Assembly: GCA_014323675.1 (NCBI GenBank)
Contig: JACONN010000002.1
Span: forward strand, 1,583,501-1,647,500
Reading direction: 5' to 3'
From: Hormoscilla sp. GM7CHS1pb
GTDB lineage: Bacteria; Cyanobacteriota; Cyanobacteriia; Cyanobacteriales; Desertifilaceae
Length of the DNA stretch: 64,000 nucleotides
Shown here: one piece after another, positions 38,949 through 47,510 of the stretch
Layout of the letters: each line of letters opens with the position of its first letter
Numbering within the stretch: the first letter of the stretch is position 1
Notes under the pieces: model-generated
The model's input: only the letters and a program-made list of their open reading frames with translations
Databases searched by the model: none
Told to the model about the DNA's origin: nothing
Program-made: the position numbers and the translations under genes

Positions 38949-40835
38949 ATGATCTACTGTCTGAACCCGAACTGCTTAAATCCCCAAAATCCCGATAACC
39001 ATCGCTTTTGCCAGAGTTGCGGCGCCAAGTTAATCCCGCAGTTGCTGGACCGCTTCGCTATTCTGGAAAGATTGGGGGAAGGAGGATTTGGCAAAACCTA
39101 TCGGGCCACTGACGGCCATCGGATGAATGCCAATTCCGTAGTCAAGCAGTTCGCCCCGGCCCCCGAGATGCAGCAGGCCATGGGCAGCAACCCCCAACTG
39201 CGGGACAAAATGCTGGAATTGTTTGAGCGGGAGGCAACTCAATTGTTAGAATTGGGGCAGCATCCCCAAATACCCGCTTTGTTTGCTTACTTTCAAGCAG
39301 ACTTGGAATTGCCAGCAGGGACATATCCCTATTTATATCTGGCCCAGGAGTATGTGGAGGGGGAGAATTTACTGCAAACCTTGGCACAGAAACAAGCTTT
39401 TGACGAAGCTGAGGTAAGGTCTATATTAGCTGACTTGTTACCGATTCTGGACTTGATTCACTCTCGGAAAGTGATTCATCGGGACATCAAACCCGATAAT
39501 ATCATGCGGCGTGGGAGTGACGGCAGATTAATGTTAATTGATTTCGGCGTTTCCAAGCAAGCAACGGGAACGACTCTGCAACCCCGGAATACCATTGGCA
39601 CTACGGGAAGTAGCAAGACGACAGCGGGAACACCCGGATACGCGCCACCGGAACAAATGCTTTACGGCAAAGCTTATCCTGCTAGCGACCTTTATGCCCT
39701 GGGGGCAACTTGCATTCATTTACTGACGGGAGAAAATCCTTTCTTTCTGTTCAAACCGATGGACAGTCAGTGGTTGTGGCGAGAAAGCTTGCCTTTGCAA
39801 GGCAAGTCTGTCAGTCGCCAGTTAACTCAGGTGATAGATGGCCTGCTGCGGGAAAAACCGAAGGACCGTTATCAGTCAGCCGCTGAGGTGTTAGTAGCAT
39901 TAAACTCCAGCGTCTCCTCCCCTCCCAAGGCAGGCCAGTCGGTGCCATTATCAACTATTATTTCCATGCCCCCGGGCACCGTCCACCAGCAACCGAGTTC
40001 GGGGGCGAGTACTTTACCAACCTTTGAATTTAAGGTAGTGACTGTAGATGATGGGCGAGGGAGAAAAACGAGGACTCGTCTCCTGCGGGCCGAGTTTTAT
40101 CGGGAAGACTTGGATAATGGCGTGATACTGGAGATGGTCTCTATTCCGGGGGGCACCTTTACGATGGGTTCCCCTGCAAGTGAAAAAGGGCGGTCTGATT
40201 GTGAAGGTCCGCAGCATCGGAGAACTATAGCACCTTTCTTCATGGGCAAGTTCACCGTGACTCAGGCCCAGTGGCAAGCCGTGATGAATAATGCTAATCC
40301 ATCAAATTTCAAAGGCGATAATCTGCCTGTAGAAAATGTATCCTGGAATGATGCGGTAGAATTCTGTCAGCGCTTGTCTCGCCAGACGGGACGCGAGTAC
40401 AGATTCCCCAGCGAAGCGGAATGGGAATATGCCTGTCGCGCTGGCACCACGACTCCCTTCCACTTTGGGGAGACCATCACTACAGATTTGGCGCAATACA
40501 ATGGTAGCGAAACCTATGCTGCTGGACCAAAGGGAATTTATCGAAGGGGAACAACTCCTGTCGGCAGTTTTGGGGTAGCGAATGCTTTTGGATTGTACGA
40601 CATGCATGGAAATGTTTGGGAATGGTGTGCCGACCCTCGGCATGAAGATTATCAGGGTGCGCCCTCTGATGGCAGGGTTTGGGAGTCTGGTGGAGATGAT
40701 TCAAGACGGATGCTGCGCGGCGGCGATTGGTTCGACAATCCCAGGTTTTGTCGCAGTGCCGACCGCCTCAGCTATGGGCCGGGCATCAGGAACGACTTCT
40801 TCGGTTTGCGTGTTGTTTGCGTGTATTCCCGGTGA
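38949..40835 (+). CDS. Ser/Thr kinase fused to FGE-like domain; likely DGR variable protein
   Basis: 628 residues in three parts. Residues 1-32 form a C4 zinc ribbon (MIYCLNPNC..HRFCQSCGAKL). About 35-310 is a Hanks-type kinase with GEGGFGKTY, VVKQF lysine, VIHRDIKPDNIM, LIDFGVSK and GTPGYAPPEQ, so it should be active. About 385-628 is a formylglycine-generating-enzyme/sulfatase-modifying fold of C-type-lectin type (LEMVSIPGGTFTMGSP, FRFPSEAEWEYACRAG-like block, NVWEWCAD). The C-terminus (RGGDWFDNPRFCRSAD, then FFGLRVV) has the arrangement seen in variable proteins of diversity-generating retroelements. Kinase-FGE fusions are known DGR targets in cyanobacteria. No template repeat or DGR reverse transcriptase is seen here, so diversification, if it occurs, acts from elsewhere. 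Confidence 0.88.
   Translation: MIYCLNPNCLNPQNPDNHRFCQSCGAKLIPQLLDRFAILERLGEGGFGKTYRATDGHRMNANSVVKQFAPAPEMQQAMGSNPQLRDKMLELFEREATQLLELGQHPQIPALFAYFQADLELPAGTYPYLYLAQEYVEGENLLQTLAQKQAFDEAEVRSILADLLPILDLIHSRKVIHRDIKPDNIMRRGSDGRLMLIDFGVSKQATGTTLQPRNTIGTTGSSKTTAGTPGYAPPEQMLYGKAYPASDLYALGATCIHLLTGENPFFLFKPMDSQWLWRESLPLQGKSVSRQLTQVIDGLLREKPKDRYQSAAEVLVALNSSVSSPPKAGQSVPLSTIISMPPGTVHQQPSSGASTLPTFEFKVVTVDDGRGRKTRTRLLRAEFYREDLDNGVILEMVSIPGGTFTMGSPASEKGRSDCEGPQHRRTIAPFFMGKFTVTQAQWQAVMNNANPSNFKGDNLPVENVSWNDAVEFCQRLSRQTGREYRFPSEAEWEYACRAGTTTPFHFGETITTDLAQYNGSETYAAGPKGIYRRGTTPVGSFGVANAFGLYDMHGNVWEWCADPRHEDYQGAPSDGRVWESGGDDSRRMLRGGDWFDNPRFCRSADRLSYGPGIRNDFFGLRVVCVYSR
40716..40823 (+). other. Candidate DGR variable region
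   Basis: The last 36 codons of the kinase-FGE gene place F, D, F, D, L, S, Y, G, I, D and F at sites where such proteins have AAY (Asn) in the template. Most of these codons end in C or T (TTC, GAC, TTT, GAC, CTC, AGC, TAT, ATC, GAC, TTC, TTC), as expected when only template adenines were mutated. The framework residues RGG, W, CRSA, R and GLRVV are kept. Confidence 0.55.
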
Positions 40836-41273
40836 GGACTCCTTAACCCCTTGGCCCTTTTGCCCTCTTGCCCTTTTCCCTCATCGCCGCAGGCGATCGC
40901 ATTTTGGCAGTAAAATGTAGGCAAGCCGTAAAGTGGGTTACTAGAACAAGGGGCGATGAAAATCTAAAATCATTGCATGGGTATGATTGTACTCTCTGCT
41001 GAAGCACTCGAAGATGGGTGTGGTCAAAACCCGTCGATCGTTCCATGGGCCCTCCCAGTCGCCGGATACCCCGGGTTTGAGTTCGTAGTTCTCCGTTAGG
41101 TCACGTAATCATGCGGGTTGGCCAGCATTTCGATCGACAAGACCTCGATCGGGCGAGAGAGTAACTGTCACTCCTCACGTCCCTGAAGATGCGGGGGGGA
41201 CCGCTTGCGTTCCCAGGCAGAGCCTGGGAACGAGGGGGGCTATGACATTGCCTCGCCAATCGCCGCCACGGGG
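40836..41273. other. Intergenic region with palindrome
   Basis: No gene is recognised. A perfect palindrome GTTCCCAGGC/GCCTGGGAAC lies at 41211-41233, a variant of the GTTCC...GGAAC repeats at 3 kb and 47.5 kb. The right end runs into a G-rich stretch that begins the 0.7-kb duplication. Confidence 0.5.
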
Positions 41274-41957
41274 GGGGTTTGGGGGGCTCGGAGTACACAA
41301 CTGCTCCTACACACTTGTTTACAATAGTATAATGTAAACTTACATTATACTATTGCTTGTTTACATTATGCTATTGTAAACAAGCAATAGTATAATGTAA
41401 GTTTACATCTACTTAATTTAATTTTACATTATTACTAATAAAATAACATTGGCTTATTGTAAGGCAGCAATAGTTTAATGTAAAATTACCTTTAACAAAG
41501 GTAAGCCAGCAATTAATGTAAGCCAGCAATAGTTAATTATCAGCCAACAAGGGGTTATTGTTTGGCGGCGTCGTGCAGTATCCGAGGTAATGTATAATTT
41601 GTAAGCAGCTAGGTTGACGAGCGTTAGCAAAGAGAACGGCGATCGCAGTATCCCTTAAGAGTCAAGGAGGATCGTGAATCAGATAGAGGGCGATCGCCCT
41701 GACGGTAAAGAATGAAAGGAAAGCAATGAAAATATTAACAGATTATCTGGAAGTATGGCCTCAAATGTAAAAGTATGGTATGACAAAGAAGGAGACTATC
41801 TGGAAGTGATATTTTCAGATAAACCAGGTTATATGCAGGAAACAAACAACGATGCGGTGATGGAAATGGTGGATGAAGAAGGTAATATTTTATGATTTTC
41901 GATCTTGGCGGTGAGTCGTCTGTCACAGTCAAAGCCATTAGTGGCTGAATTAGCCGG
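41274..41957. repeat. 0.7-kb direct duplication, copy 1 (copy 2 at 42722-43398)
   Basis: From GGTTTGGGGGGCTCGGAGTA to GTGGCTGAATTAGCCGG the two segments are almost identical, apart from divergence in the AT-rich palindrome cluster. Copy 2 is joined directly to a truncated piece of the kinase gene at a GGG junction. Both contain CAGTATCCGAGGTAATG, the 3' end of the small gene at 43.6 kb, followed by a DUF2283 frame. The region is therefore a recombined array. Confidence 0.85.
41314..41410. repeat. AT-rich array of nested inverted repeats
   Basis: The 16-mer CAATAGTATAATGTAA and its complement alternate several times (GTTTACAATAGTATAATG, TTACATTATACTATTG, then again in both orientations), giving long imperfect cruciforms. 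The counterpart in copy 2 (42765-42800) has fewer units and uses AATAGCTTATTGTAA. Single half-sites (AGCAATAGTTTAATGTAA and similar) continue for another 150 bases. Confidence 0.65.
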
Positions 41958-41973
41958 TAATGGAGAATTATAA
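41755..41973 (+). pseudogene. DUF2283 gene with in-frame TGA, copy 1
   Basis: The frame reads MASNVKVWYDKEGDYLEVIF, MVDEEGNIL, TGA, then FSILAVSRLSQSKPLVAELA. The domain clearly continues past the stop; a GGA to TGA change would explain it, since EGNILGFSIL is the family pattern. Immediately upstream a 14-codon frame with a good ribosome site (AAAGGAAAGCAATG) ends in TDYLEVW, itself like a scrap of the same domain. Copy 2 has the same stop codon, so the mutation predates the duplication. Confidence 0.7.
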
Positions 41974-42094
41974 TAGGAACATGCAGGCTTCCTGGGCCCC
42001 GAACTTCGGCGTAAGGACCGCCGGAGACAAACAACATTTTTAGTCTGTTTTAACTGAAATATTGCAATTGTCAATTAGTCAATTAGTCTCCTGG

Positions 42095-42175
42095 CCCGCC
42101 GTGGGTTTTAACCCACGGCTAATAGCTGAAGTGGGTTAAAACCCACTTCTTCGCCTTGTCAAGAAAGGCCCGCCG
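42095..42175. repeat. Palindromes of the GTGGGTTTTAACCCAC type
   Basis: CCGTGGGTTTTAACCCACGG is a perfect palindrome near 42101, followed by AAGTGGGTTAAAACCCACTT. Related scraps continue to about 42390 (GTTTTCAACCGAC, CGTTACCTGGC). These are dispersed intergenic repeats with no gene inside. Confidence 0.7.
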
Positions 42176-42466
42176 TTGGTTTTGAACCACCGCGTTACCA
42201 GGCGGATCCAGGTAACGAGGCTCAGGTGGGTTAAAACTCATATCTTACACCATTTTAGACTAGAGGCGTCTCCTCGATAACTCGTTCCCTGGCACTCGCC
42301 TCAAGAGCGAGGGTAAAAAGATAATATTTTCAGTCGGTTTTCAACCGACTTTAGCCTCGTTACCTGGCTCCCGCCTGGTAACGCTCTGGTTTGAACGGCG
42401 GGCTGTGAGACTTATGGTATGTTAAGATATCATCTTGACAGCGACTCCGAAATCCATAGGAACATC

Positions 42467-42772
42467 ATGATCTACTGCCTGAACCCAAACTGCTTAAAGC
42501 CCCAAAATCCCGATAACCATCGCTTTTGCCAGAGTTGCGGCGCCAAGTTAATCCCGCAGTTGCAGGACCGCTTCACGATCCAGGAAAGATTGGGGGAAGG
42601 AGGATTTGGCAAAACCTATCGGGCCACTGACGGCCATCGGATGAATGCCAATTCCGTAGTCAAGCAGTTCGCCCCGGCCCCCGAGATGCAGCGGGCCATG
42701 GGCAGCAACCCCCAACTGCGGGTTTGGGGGGCTCGGAGTACAGAACTGCTCCTACACACTCGTTTACAATAG
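42467..42772 (+). pseudogene. Truncated duplicate of the kinase-FGE gene start
   Basis: Nearly identical to the first 85 codons of the kinase at 38949 (MIYCLNPNCLKPQNPDNHRF, GEGGFGKTYRATDGHRMNAN), including about 45 bases of upstream sequence. It breaks at NPQLR, where the 0.7-kb duplicated segment begins, and ends after 16 unrelated codons. Without kinase catalytic motifs it cannot phosphorylate, but it would still encode the zinc ribbon and glycine loop. Confidence 0.85.
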
Positions 42773-43398
42773 CTTATTGTAAACTTACAATAAGCTATTG
42801 TAAACTTGCATTAATTTATTTTAGACTAGCAATAACGTAATGTAAATTAACATTAATTTAATTTTACATTAGAACTAATAAGATAACATTGGCTTATTGT
42901 AATCCAGCAATAGCTTAATGTAAGATTACCTTGAACAAATGTAAGCCAGCAATTAATGTAAGCCAGCAATAGTTAATTATCAGCCAACAAGGGGTTATTG
43001 TTTGGCGGCCTTGTGCAGTATCCGAGGTAATGTATAATTTGTAAGCAGCTAGGTTGACGAGCGTTAGCAAAGAGAACGGCGATCGCAGTATCCCTTAAGA
43101 GTCAAGGAGGATCGTGAATCAGATAGAGGGCGATCGCCCTGACGGTAAAGAATGAAAGGAAAGCAATGAAAATATTAACAGATTATCTGGAAGTATGGCC
43201 TCAAATGTAAAAGTATGGTATGACAAAGAAGGAGACTATCTGGAAGTGATATTTTCAGATAAACCAGGTTATATGCAGGAAACAAACAACGATGCGGTGA
43301 TGGAAATGGTGGATGAAGAAGGTAATATTTTATGATTTTCGATCTTGGCGGTGAGTCGTCTGTCACAGTCAAAGCCATTAGTGGCTGAATTAGCCGGG
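42722..43398. repeat. 0.7-kb direct duplication, copy 2
   Basis: Second copy of the segment at 41274-41957. From about 42900 on, the two differ at only a few positions (e.g. GGCGGCGTCG versus GGCGGCCTTG); identity ends where copy 1 reads GCCGGTAATGG and copy 2 reads GCCGGGAAGGG. Confidence 0.85.
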
Positions 43399-43491
43399 AA
43401 GGGAGAATTGGTTGGGGGGGGGATCCGCGCTTCCGGCGTCGCATTCAGTCTGCTAGAGAAAGCATCCGAGCTGGACGATGTGTTAAACTAG
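43195..43491 (+). pseudogene. DUF2283 gene with in-frame TGA, copy 2
   Basis: Same as copy 1 up to the TGA at 43333 and on to LVAELAG, but this copy keeps its original C-terminus (GKGELVGGGIRASGVAFSLL, then EKASELDDVLN). So copy 2, not copy 1, preserves the natural 3' end, and copy 1 was truncated. The small gene at 43575 follows. Confidence 0.65.
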
Positions 43492-43574
43492 AGGACGTTG
43501 AACTATAAAATCGCGATCTTATCGTTCCCTGTTTCTACAGGGAACGCGCTGCTTTTTATATGAGGAGGGTGGAA

Positions 43575-43796
43575 ATGGAAATGTCCGATGAACTTCGTAT
43601 AGAGTACGATTTGCGGCGTTTGCGTGTCAGGAAAGTAGGTCCTGGAAGAAAAATTTTTGACCAGACGATAATTCATCTAGAACCAGACGTAGCAGAAGTG
43701 TTTTCCAATTCAGAATCAGTGAATGAGGCGCTAAGGTTTTTGATTAGAATCGCTAAGGAGAACAAACAAGCAATATCTTCACAGTATCCGAGGTAA
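43575..43796 (+). CDS. Small conserved hypothetical protein, possible antitoxin
   Basis: 73 residues beginning MEMSDELRIEYDLRRLRVRK, then GPGRKIF and HLEPDVAEVFSNSESVNEAL. The arrangement (basic strand, then LEPDVAEVF and a helical VNEALRFL) is one I associate with small cyanobacterial proteins of unknown role, reminiscent of ribbon-helix-helix antitoxins. The ATG at 43575 follows GGAGGGTGGAA. Its 3' end (CAGTATCCGAGGTAATG) is also found in both copies of the upstream duplication, so extra copies once existed. Confidence 0.55.
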   Translation: MEMSDELRIEYDLRRLRVRKVGPGRKIFDQTIIHLEPDVAEVFSNSESVNEALRFLIRIAKENKQAISSQYPR

Positions 43797-43917
43797 TGCT
43801 ATAATCATAGGCATGAGAAATTACGACTCGTCCAGAAGACATAATATCCGATCGAATGGTAGGGTCTCGATCGCCTGTAATTTATCCTAGTGTTCAAATT
43901 ACCACCCATCTTAGATA

Positions 43918-44361
43918 ATGATACCCCCTTTTGACGAGAACGGTAATCTTCCCCCAGGTATCCATTGGGCGGAATGGTCAGAATTTCAAGAAAGATTTTG
44001 CACTAACTCTCGTCGCAAACGACTTATGGACGGACTACAGGAAGTAATGGAACAGCTACAAGCAGCTGGATGTCGCACTATCTACATTAATGGTAGCTTT
44101 GTAACTGTTGCTGCCAACCCGGGTGACTTCGATGCCTGTTGGGATCGAGAAGATGTTGATATTGACTTCCTGAGAAAGAATGCCCCGACTTTACTAAAAA
44201 TTGACGATCGGGCCGCCCAAAAAGCAAGATATAGAGGCGAAATTTTCCCCTCAGACCAGCCAGTAGATGAGAATATAATGTCAATCGACTTTTTTCAGCG
44301 AGACAGAGAGCAAAACCCCAAAGGCATAATTGCTATAGATTTAAGGAGATGGGAACCATGA
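43918..44361 (+). CDS. DUF6932-like nucleotidyltransferase-fold protein
   Basis: 147 residues. The central IYINGSFVTVAANPGDFDAC has the G-S-F-x(n)-D-x-D layout of minimal nucleotidyltransferases; the later VDIDFL and MSIDFF supply further acidic residues. This fits the DUF6932 family, small NTase-like proteins commonly coded beside an HTH antitoxin. The downstream HTH gene overlaps it by four bases (ATGA), so the two are translationally coupled. Probably the toxin of a toxin-antitoxin or abortive-infection pair; this is inference. Confidence 0.65.
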   Translation: MIPPFDENGNLPPGIHWAEWSEFQERFCTNSRRKRLMDGLQEVMEQLQAAGCRTIYINGSFVTVAANPGDFDACWDREDVDIDFLRKNAPTLLKIDDRAAQKARYRGEIFPSDQPVDENIMSIDFFQRDREQNPKGIIAIDLRRWEP

Positions 44362-44855
44362 TTAAAAACGATCGCCAGTATCGGATAAGCAAAGATTGGG
44401 TGGAGAAATTTGAACAGGCGATAGCATCCCTGGAACACAGGCAACAGCAGCAAACCTGGTCGAAACTGCTGCAAGAGTCTTATGAAAGTCATATAGCGGC
44501 CCTGCGGTCAGAAATAGCGGAGTACGAAACTCTGAAAGCACATTCTGACAATAAGTTCGCCTTTGGCCGCACGAACTTCACTGTAGACAAGATCGCGCAG
44601 TTCTTGATTAAAGCCAGAATTGCCGCTAAAATAAGTCCAGCAGAGTTAGCAAGTCTCGCCCAAATACCCGTGGAAAAGATTACGGAATACGAACGGAATA
44701 ATTATGAAAGTGCCAGCTTTTTGGAGGTAATAGAAGTAGCAGAAGTGTTAGGAGTTAATATCCAGCAAGCAGTTGTGATCTCGGAAATAGATAATTTTCT
44801 CCAGAAAAATATAGCAATTGTTCGCCAACAGTCAAATCTGGAATGGGTAAGATAG
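44358..44855 (+). CDS. XRE-type helix-turn-helix protein, probable antitoxin
   Basis: 165 residues. The N-terminal half is a helical, Gln/Glu-rich coiled region (FEQAIASLEHRQQQQTWSKL), the C-terminal half a Cro/CI-type HTH (FLIKARIAAKISPAELASLA, then IPVEKITEYERNNYESASF). ATG 44358 overlaps the stop of the upstream NTase gene as ATGA and has AAGGAG nine bases before it; the ATG at 44349 is too close to that site. The pair would be autoregulated by the HTH protein if it follows the usual toxin-antitoxin pattern. Confidence 0.75.
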   Translation: MIKNDRQYRISKDWVEKFEQAIASLEHRQQQQTWSKLLQESYESHIAALRSEIAEYETLKAHSDNKFAFGRTNFTVDKIAQFLIKARIAAKISPAELASLAQIPVEKITEYERNNYESASFLEVIEVAEVLGVNIQQAVVISEIDNFLQKNIAIVRQQSNLEWVR

Positions 44856-44971
44856 CGATCCTTGGGGGCGATCGCATGTATTCGGGGCACGGCGATGACC
44901 GGAAATCAATTTGTCAAGATATCAGATGCCGTGTCCCGATCGCAAGGTCGAGTAGATTATGGCCTATCTCC

Positions 44972-45331
44972 TCAGACAGAGGATGGAGTTGTCGAGGGGG
45001 CACCGCCAAAACCGGTATAGGGACGTGAATCAACCGGTTGAACTCCAATCACAATATCCTCCTTGGGAACGCCCATTTCTACCAGTTCTTCCGCGATCGG
45101 GCGATCGGTCTCATTGCGCTGAATCCAGATTTGGCCATCTTTAATATCCAAATGCATAAGCGAATTATAGATGCGCAGATGTTTGTCCCACCCCAAATAG
45201 ACAACTAAATAGCGATCGCGTTCCGGATCGAAAATCCTTTGAATCTCAAGTTCGGCATTAATCACCGTTCCCCTACTGCGTTCTATTAGCAGCTTTTGAA
45301 TGCATTGACGATAATAATCTAGTCGATCCAT
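44972..45331 (-). CDS. xisI: XisI-like fdxN element excision controlling factor
   Basis: 119 residues of the XisI family: MDRLDYYRQCIQKLLIERSR, YLVVYLGWDKHLRIYNSLMH, IWIQRNETDRPIAEELVEMG. In Anabaena, XisI and XisH are needed with XisF recombinase to excise the fdxN element in heterocysts, but xisHI pairs are widespread in cyanobacteria without that element, often in many copies. Its ATG overlaps the end of xisH by 13 bases. No recombinase or nif gene is near. Confidence 0.92.
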   Translation of the reverse strand: MDRLDYYRQCIQKLLIERSRGTVINAELEIQRIFDPERDRYLVVYLGWDKHLRIYNSLMHLDIKDGQIWIQRNETDRPIAEELVEMGVPKEDIVIGVQPVDSRPYTGFGGAPSTTPSSV

Positions 45332-45738
45332 TTGACAATCACCTCATCAACTTGGTTATACAAAATCAGCTTAATTTGATGCTGGCGAATCGATGCTTTA
45401 GGCAGAGGTCGTCTGAAAAAAGACTCATAAGCAGTAAACGGAACTGCCAAGTACAGAATGCGATCTGGTTCATTCGCTGCTAGGGCTAAACGGTAATTCA
45501 ACAACTGTCCCAACGCTAGGTGAAAATCATACATCGGTGAGTCATTTAAAAAACTTTTGATTTCAACTGCAATTTTTACTCCCGATCTTTCAGCCCCCAA
45601 GAGTCTATCTGCTGCCAAGTCAATTTCAACCAGATCCTTATCCTCAAACTTAATCGTCAGCGGATCCTGCGTAATTATCCACTGTTCTTTTTCGAGACCT
45701 CGCTTTACAGCATAGTGAAATTTGTCTTTAGCTGACAT
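45319..45738 (-). CDS. xisH: XisH-like protein (nuclease-fold)
   Basis: 139 residues from MSAKDKFHYAVKRGLEKEQW; the family continues with DLVEIDLAADRLLGAERSGV and KIAVEIKSFLNDSPMYDFHL. The E/D...EVK-type core (IAVEIKSF) is that of PD-(D/E)xK nucleases. I use ATG 45738, not the upstream 45780, because the family begins there. It is transcribed with xisI and divergent from the peptide-binding protein gene 42 bases away. The role outside the fdxN system is not established. Confidence 0.92.
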   Translation of the reverse strand: MSAKDKFHYAVKRGLEKEQWIITQDPLTIKFEDKDLVEIDLAADRLLGAERSGVKIAVEIKSFLNDSPMYDFHLALGQLLNYRLALAANEPDRILYLAVPFTAYESFFRRPLPKASIRQHQIKLILYNQVDEVIVKWID

Positions 45739-45780
45739 TATTCTCCCAAGAGTGTAGTAATATAAGAAAGTATAACACAA

Positions 45781-47496
45781 ATGACAAGACCGATGAACTT
45801 ATTTAACCGCTTCCCGAGAAAGTTACGACCGGTGCTCCAATTCCTAGGTTTGTTTAGCTTATGTTTTTTGCTAGTCGTTAGCTGTAGCAACCCTCCTGCT
45901 ACAACGAGATCGAATACCGATCGCATTATCATCGGCACAACCCTGAAGGTGCGGACCGTCGATCCAGCAGATGCTTACGAACTGGCATCCGGCAATTTAC
46001 TGTATAATCTGGGCGATCGCCTGTACAGTTATGCCCCAGGCACGACCCAGTTGGTCCCGCAACTAGCCACAGAATTACCCCAAGTCAGTAAAGATAATCT
46101 CACATACATTATCCCCTTGCGTCAAGGGGTAAAATTTCATGATGGCACGGCTTTCAACGCCGAAGCAATGTCATTTTCCTTGCGGCGCTTCATCGAAAAC
46201 GAAGGCCCGCCTTCCTTCTTGCTAGGTGACGTAGTAGAATCTATCCAAGCAACGGGAGAGTACGAACTTACTATCAAACTAAAACAACCCTTTGCCGCCT
46301 TTCCGGCCCTGTTAGCATTTTCAGGTGCCTGCGCCGTTTCTCCCCAAGCTTATGAAATAGGTTCGGGAAAATTCCGACCTAACAGCTTTGTCGGTACCGG
46401 TCCCTACAAATTAGCCGAGTTTGGCACTGATATCATCCGCTTAGATGTCTTTGACGAATATTGGGGCAGCAAACCCCAAAACCCTGGCATTGATATGCAG
46501 ATATTCTCCAGTTCCGCTAACCTGTTCAATGCTTTTCGCACGGGGGCGATCGATGTAGCTGCTGGTTCTCTGGACTCGGATCAAATTAAGGCCCTGGTTT
46601 CACAAGCTCCGAAAACTGGCTGGCAGCAAATTACAACGGATAGCAATACCTTAAACTATATCGTGGTAAATGTAAACTCTCCCCCCTTGGATAAACTAGA
46701 GGTCCGACAGGCCCTAGCAGCGATAATCGATCGGCAAATTCTGAATCAGCGAGTGCTGCAAAATCAGGCCCAACCAGCCTATAGTTTGATTCCTACCTCT
46801 TTTGATGTCTATAAACCAGTTTTCCAAACAGAATACGGTGATGGCAATGCAGCCAAAGCTAAAGCATTGCTGCAAAAGGCGGGATATTCCCAAGCTAACC
46901 CGGCAATAATAGAACTCTGGTATGCTTCCAATTCTACCAAACGGGGCGTGATTGCCAGTACCATAAAGGCGATCGCGGACCAGAAAATGGATGAGATGAT
47001 GCAGCTAGAACTGCACAGTGTAGAATCAACAACAGCCTTTGACAATCTGGACAAAGGAGTGTATCCGACATTCTTACTAGATTGGTATGCGGACTTCTTT
47101 GACCCGGACAACTACATTCAGCCCTTTATGGATTGCGATCGGGGTTCGGCGATCGCCGGTTGCCAGACAGGAGCGAGCCAATATCACGGATCATTTTACT
47201 ACAACGATCGGGTGAATGAGCTAATCGACCAACAGCGGCAAGAAGCGAACCCAGAAAAACGTCAAGCGATGTTGATTGAGATACAAGAAATCATGGCGGA
47301 AGAGGTACCCTTTATCCCCTTATGGCTAGATAAAGACTACATTTTCGCCCAGAAAAGGATTTCCGGAGCAACGATAGAACCAACCCAGCAGTTTCCCTAT
47401 TACAGTATGAAGAAAACGTCGGGCCGCTCGTTTGCCTGCCCGAGAAAACCGATCGCCTTTGCTATAATCTTTCATACTAGACCAGAGGCAGAGTGA
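45781..47496 (+). CDS. Peptide/nickel-type ABC transporter substrate-binding lipoprotein
   Basis: 571 residues, SBP family 5. The signal FLGLFSLCFLLVVSC ends in a lipobox cysteine. Then come IIIGTTLKVRTVDPADAYEL, the family signature VPQLATELPQ..YIIPLRQGVKFHDGTAF, and DWYADFFDPDNYIQPF near the C-terminus. It delivers oligopeptides or similar solutes to a DppB/C-type permease; such a permease follows 12 kb downstream on the same strand, after the metacaspase island. The last 25 residues (RSFACPRKPIAFAI) do not look like family sequence, and repeats start right after the stop, so the end may have been altered. Confidence 0.88.
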   Translation: MTRPMNLFNRFPRKLRPVLQFLGLFSLCFLLVVSCSNPPATTRSNTDRIIIGTTLKVRTVDPADAYELASGNLLYNLGDRLYSYAPGTTQLVPQLATELPQVSKDNLTYIIPLRQGVKFHDGTAFNAEAMSFSLRRFIENEGPPSFLLGDVVESIQATGEYELTIKLKQPFAAFPALLAFSGACAVSPQAYEIGSGKFRPNSFVGTGPYKLAEFGTDIIRLDVFDEYWGSKPQNPGIDMQIFSSSANLFNAFRTGAIDVAAGSLDSDQIKALVSQAPKTGWQQITTDSNTLNYIVVNVNSPPLDKLEVRQALAAIIDRQILNQRVLQNQAQPAYSLIPTSFDVYKPVFQTEYGDGNAAKAKALLQKAGYSQANPAIIELWYASNSTKRGVIASTIKAIADQKMDEMMQLELHSVESTTAFDNLDKGVYPTFLLDWYADFFDPDNYIQPFMDCDRGSAIAGCQTGASQYHGSFYYNDRVNELIDQQRQEANPEKRQAMLIEIQEIMAEEVPFIPLWLDKDYIFAQKRISGATIEPTQQFPYYSMKKTSGRSFACPRKPIAFAIIFHTRPEAE

Positions 47497-47510
47497 GGGT
47501 AAAGATATCT

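Noticed and set aside
44972..45738. xisH/xisI as evidence of a nearby fdxN element
   Set aside because: No nif gene or site-specific recombinase is visible; xisHI occurs widely without the element.
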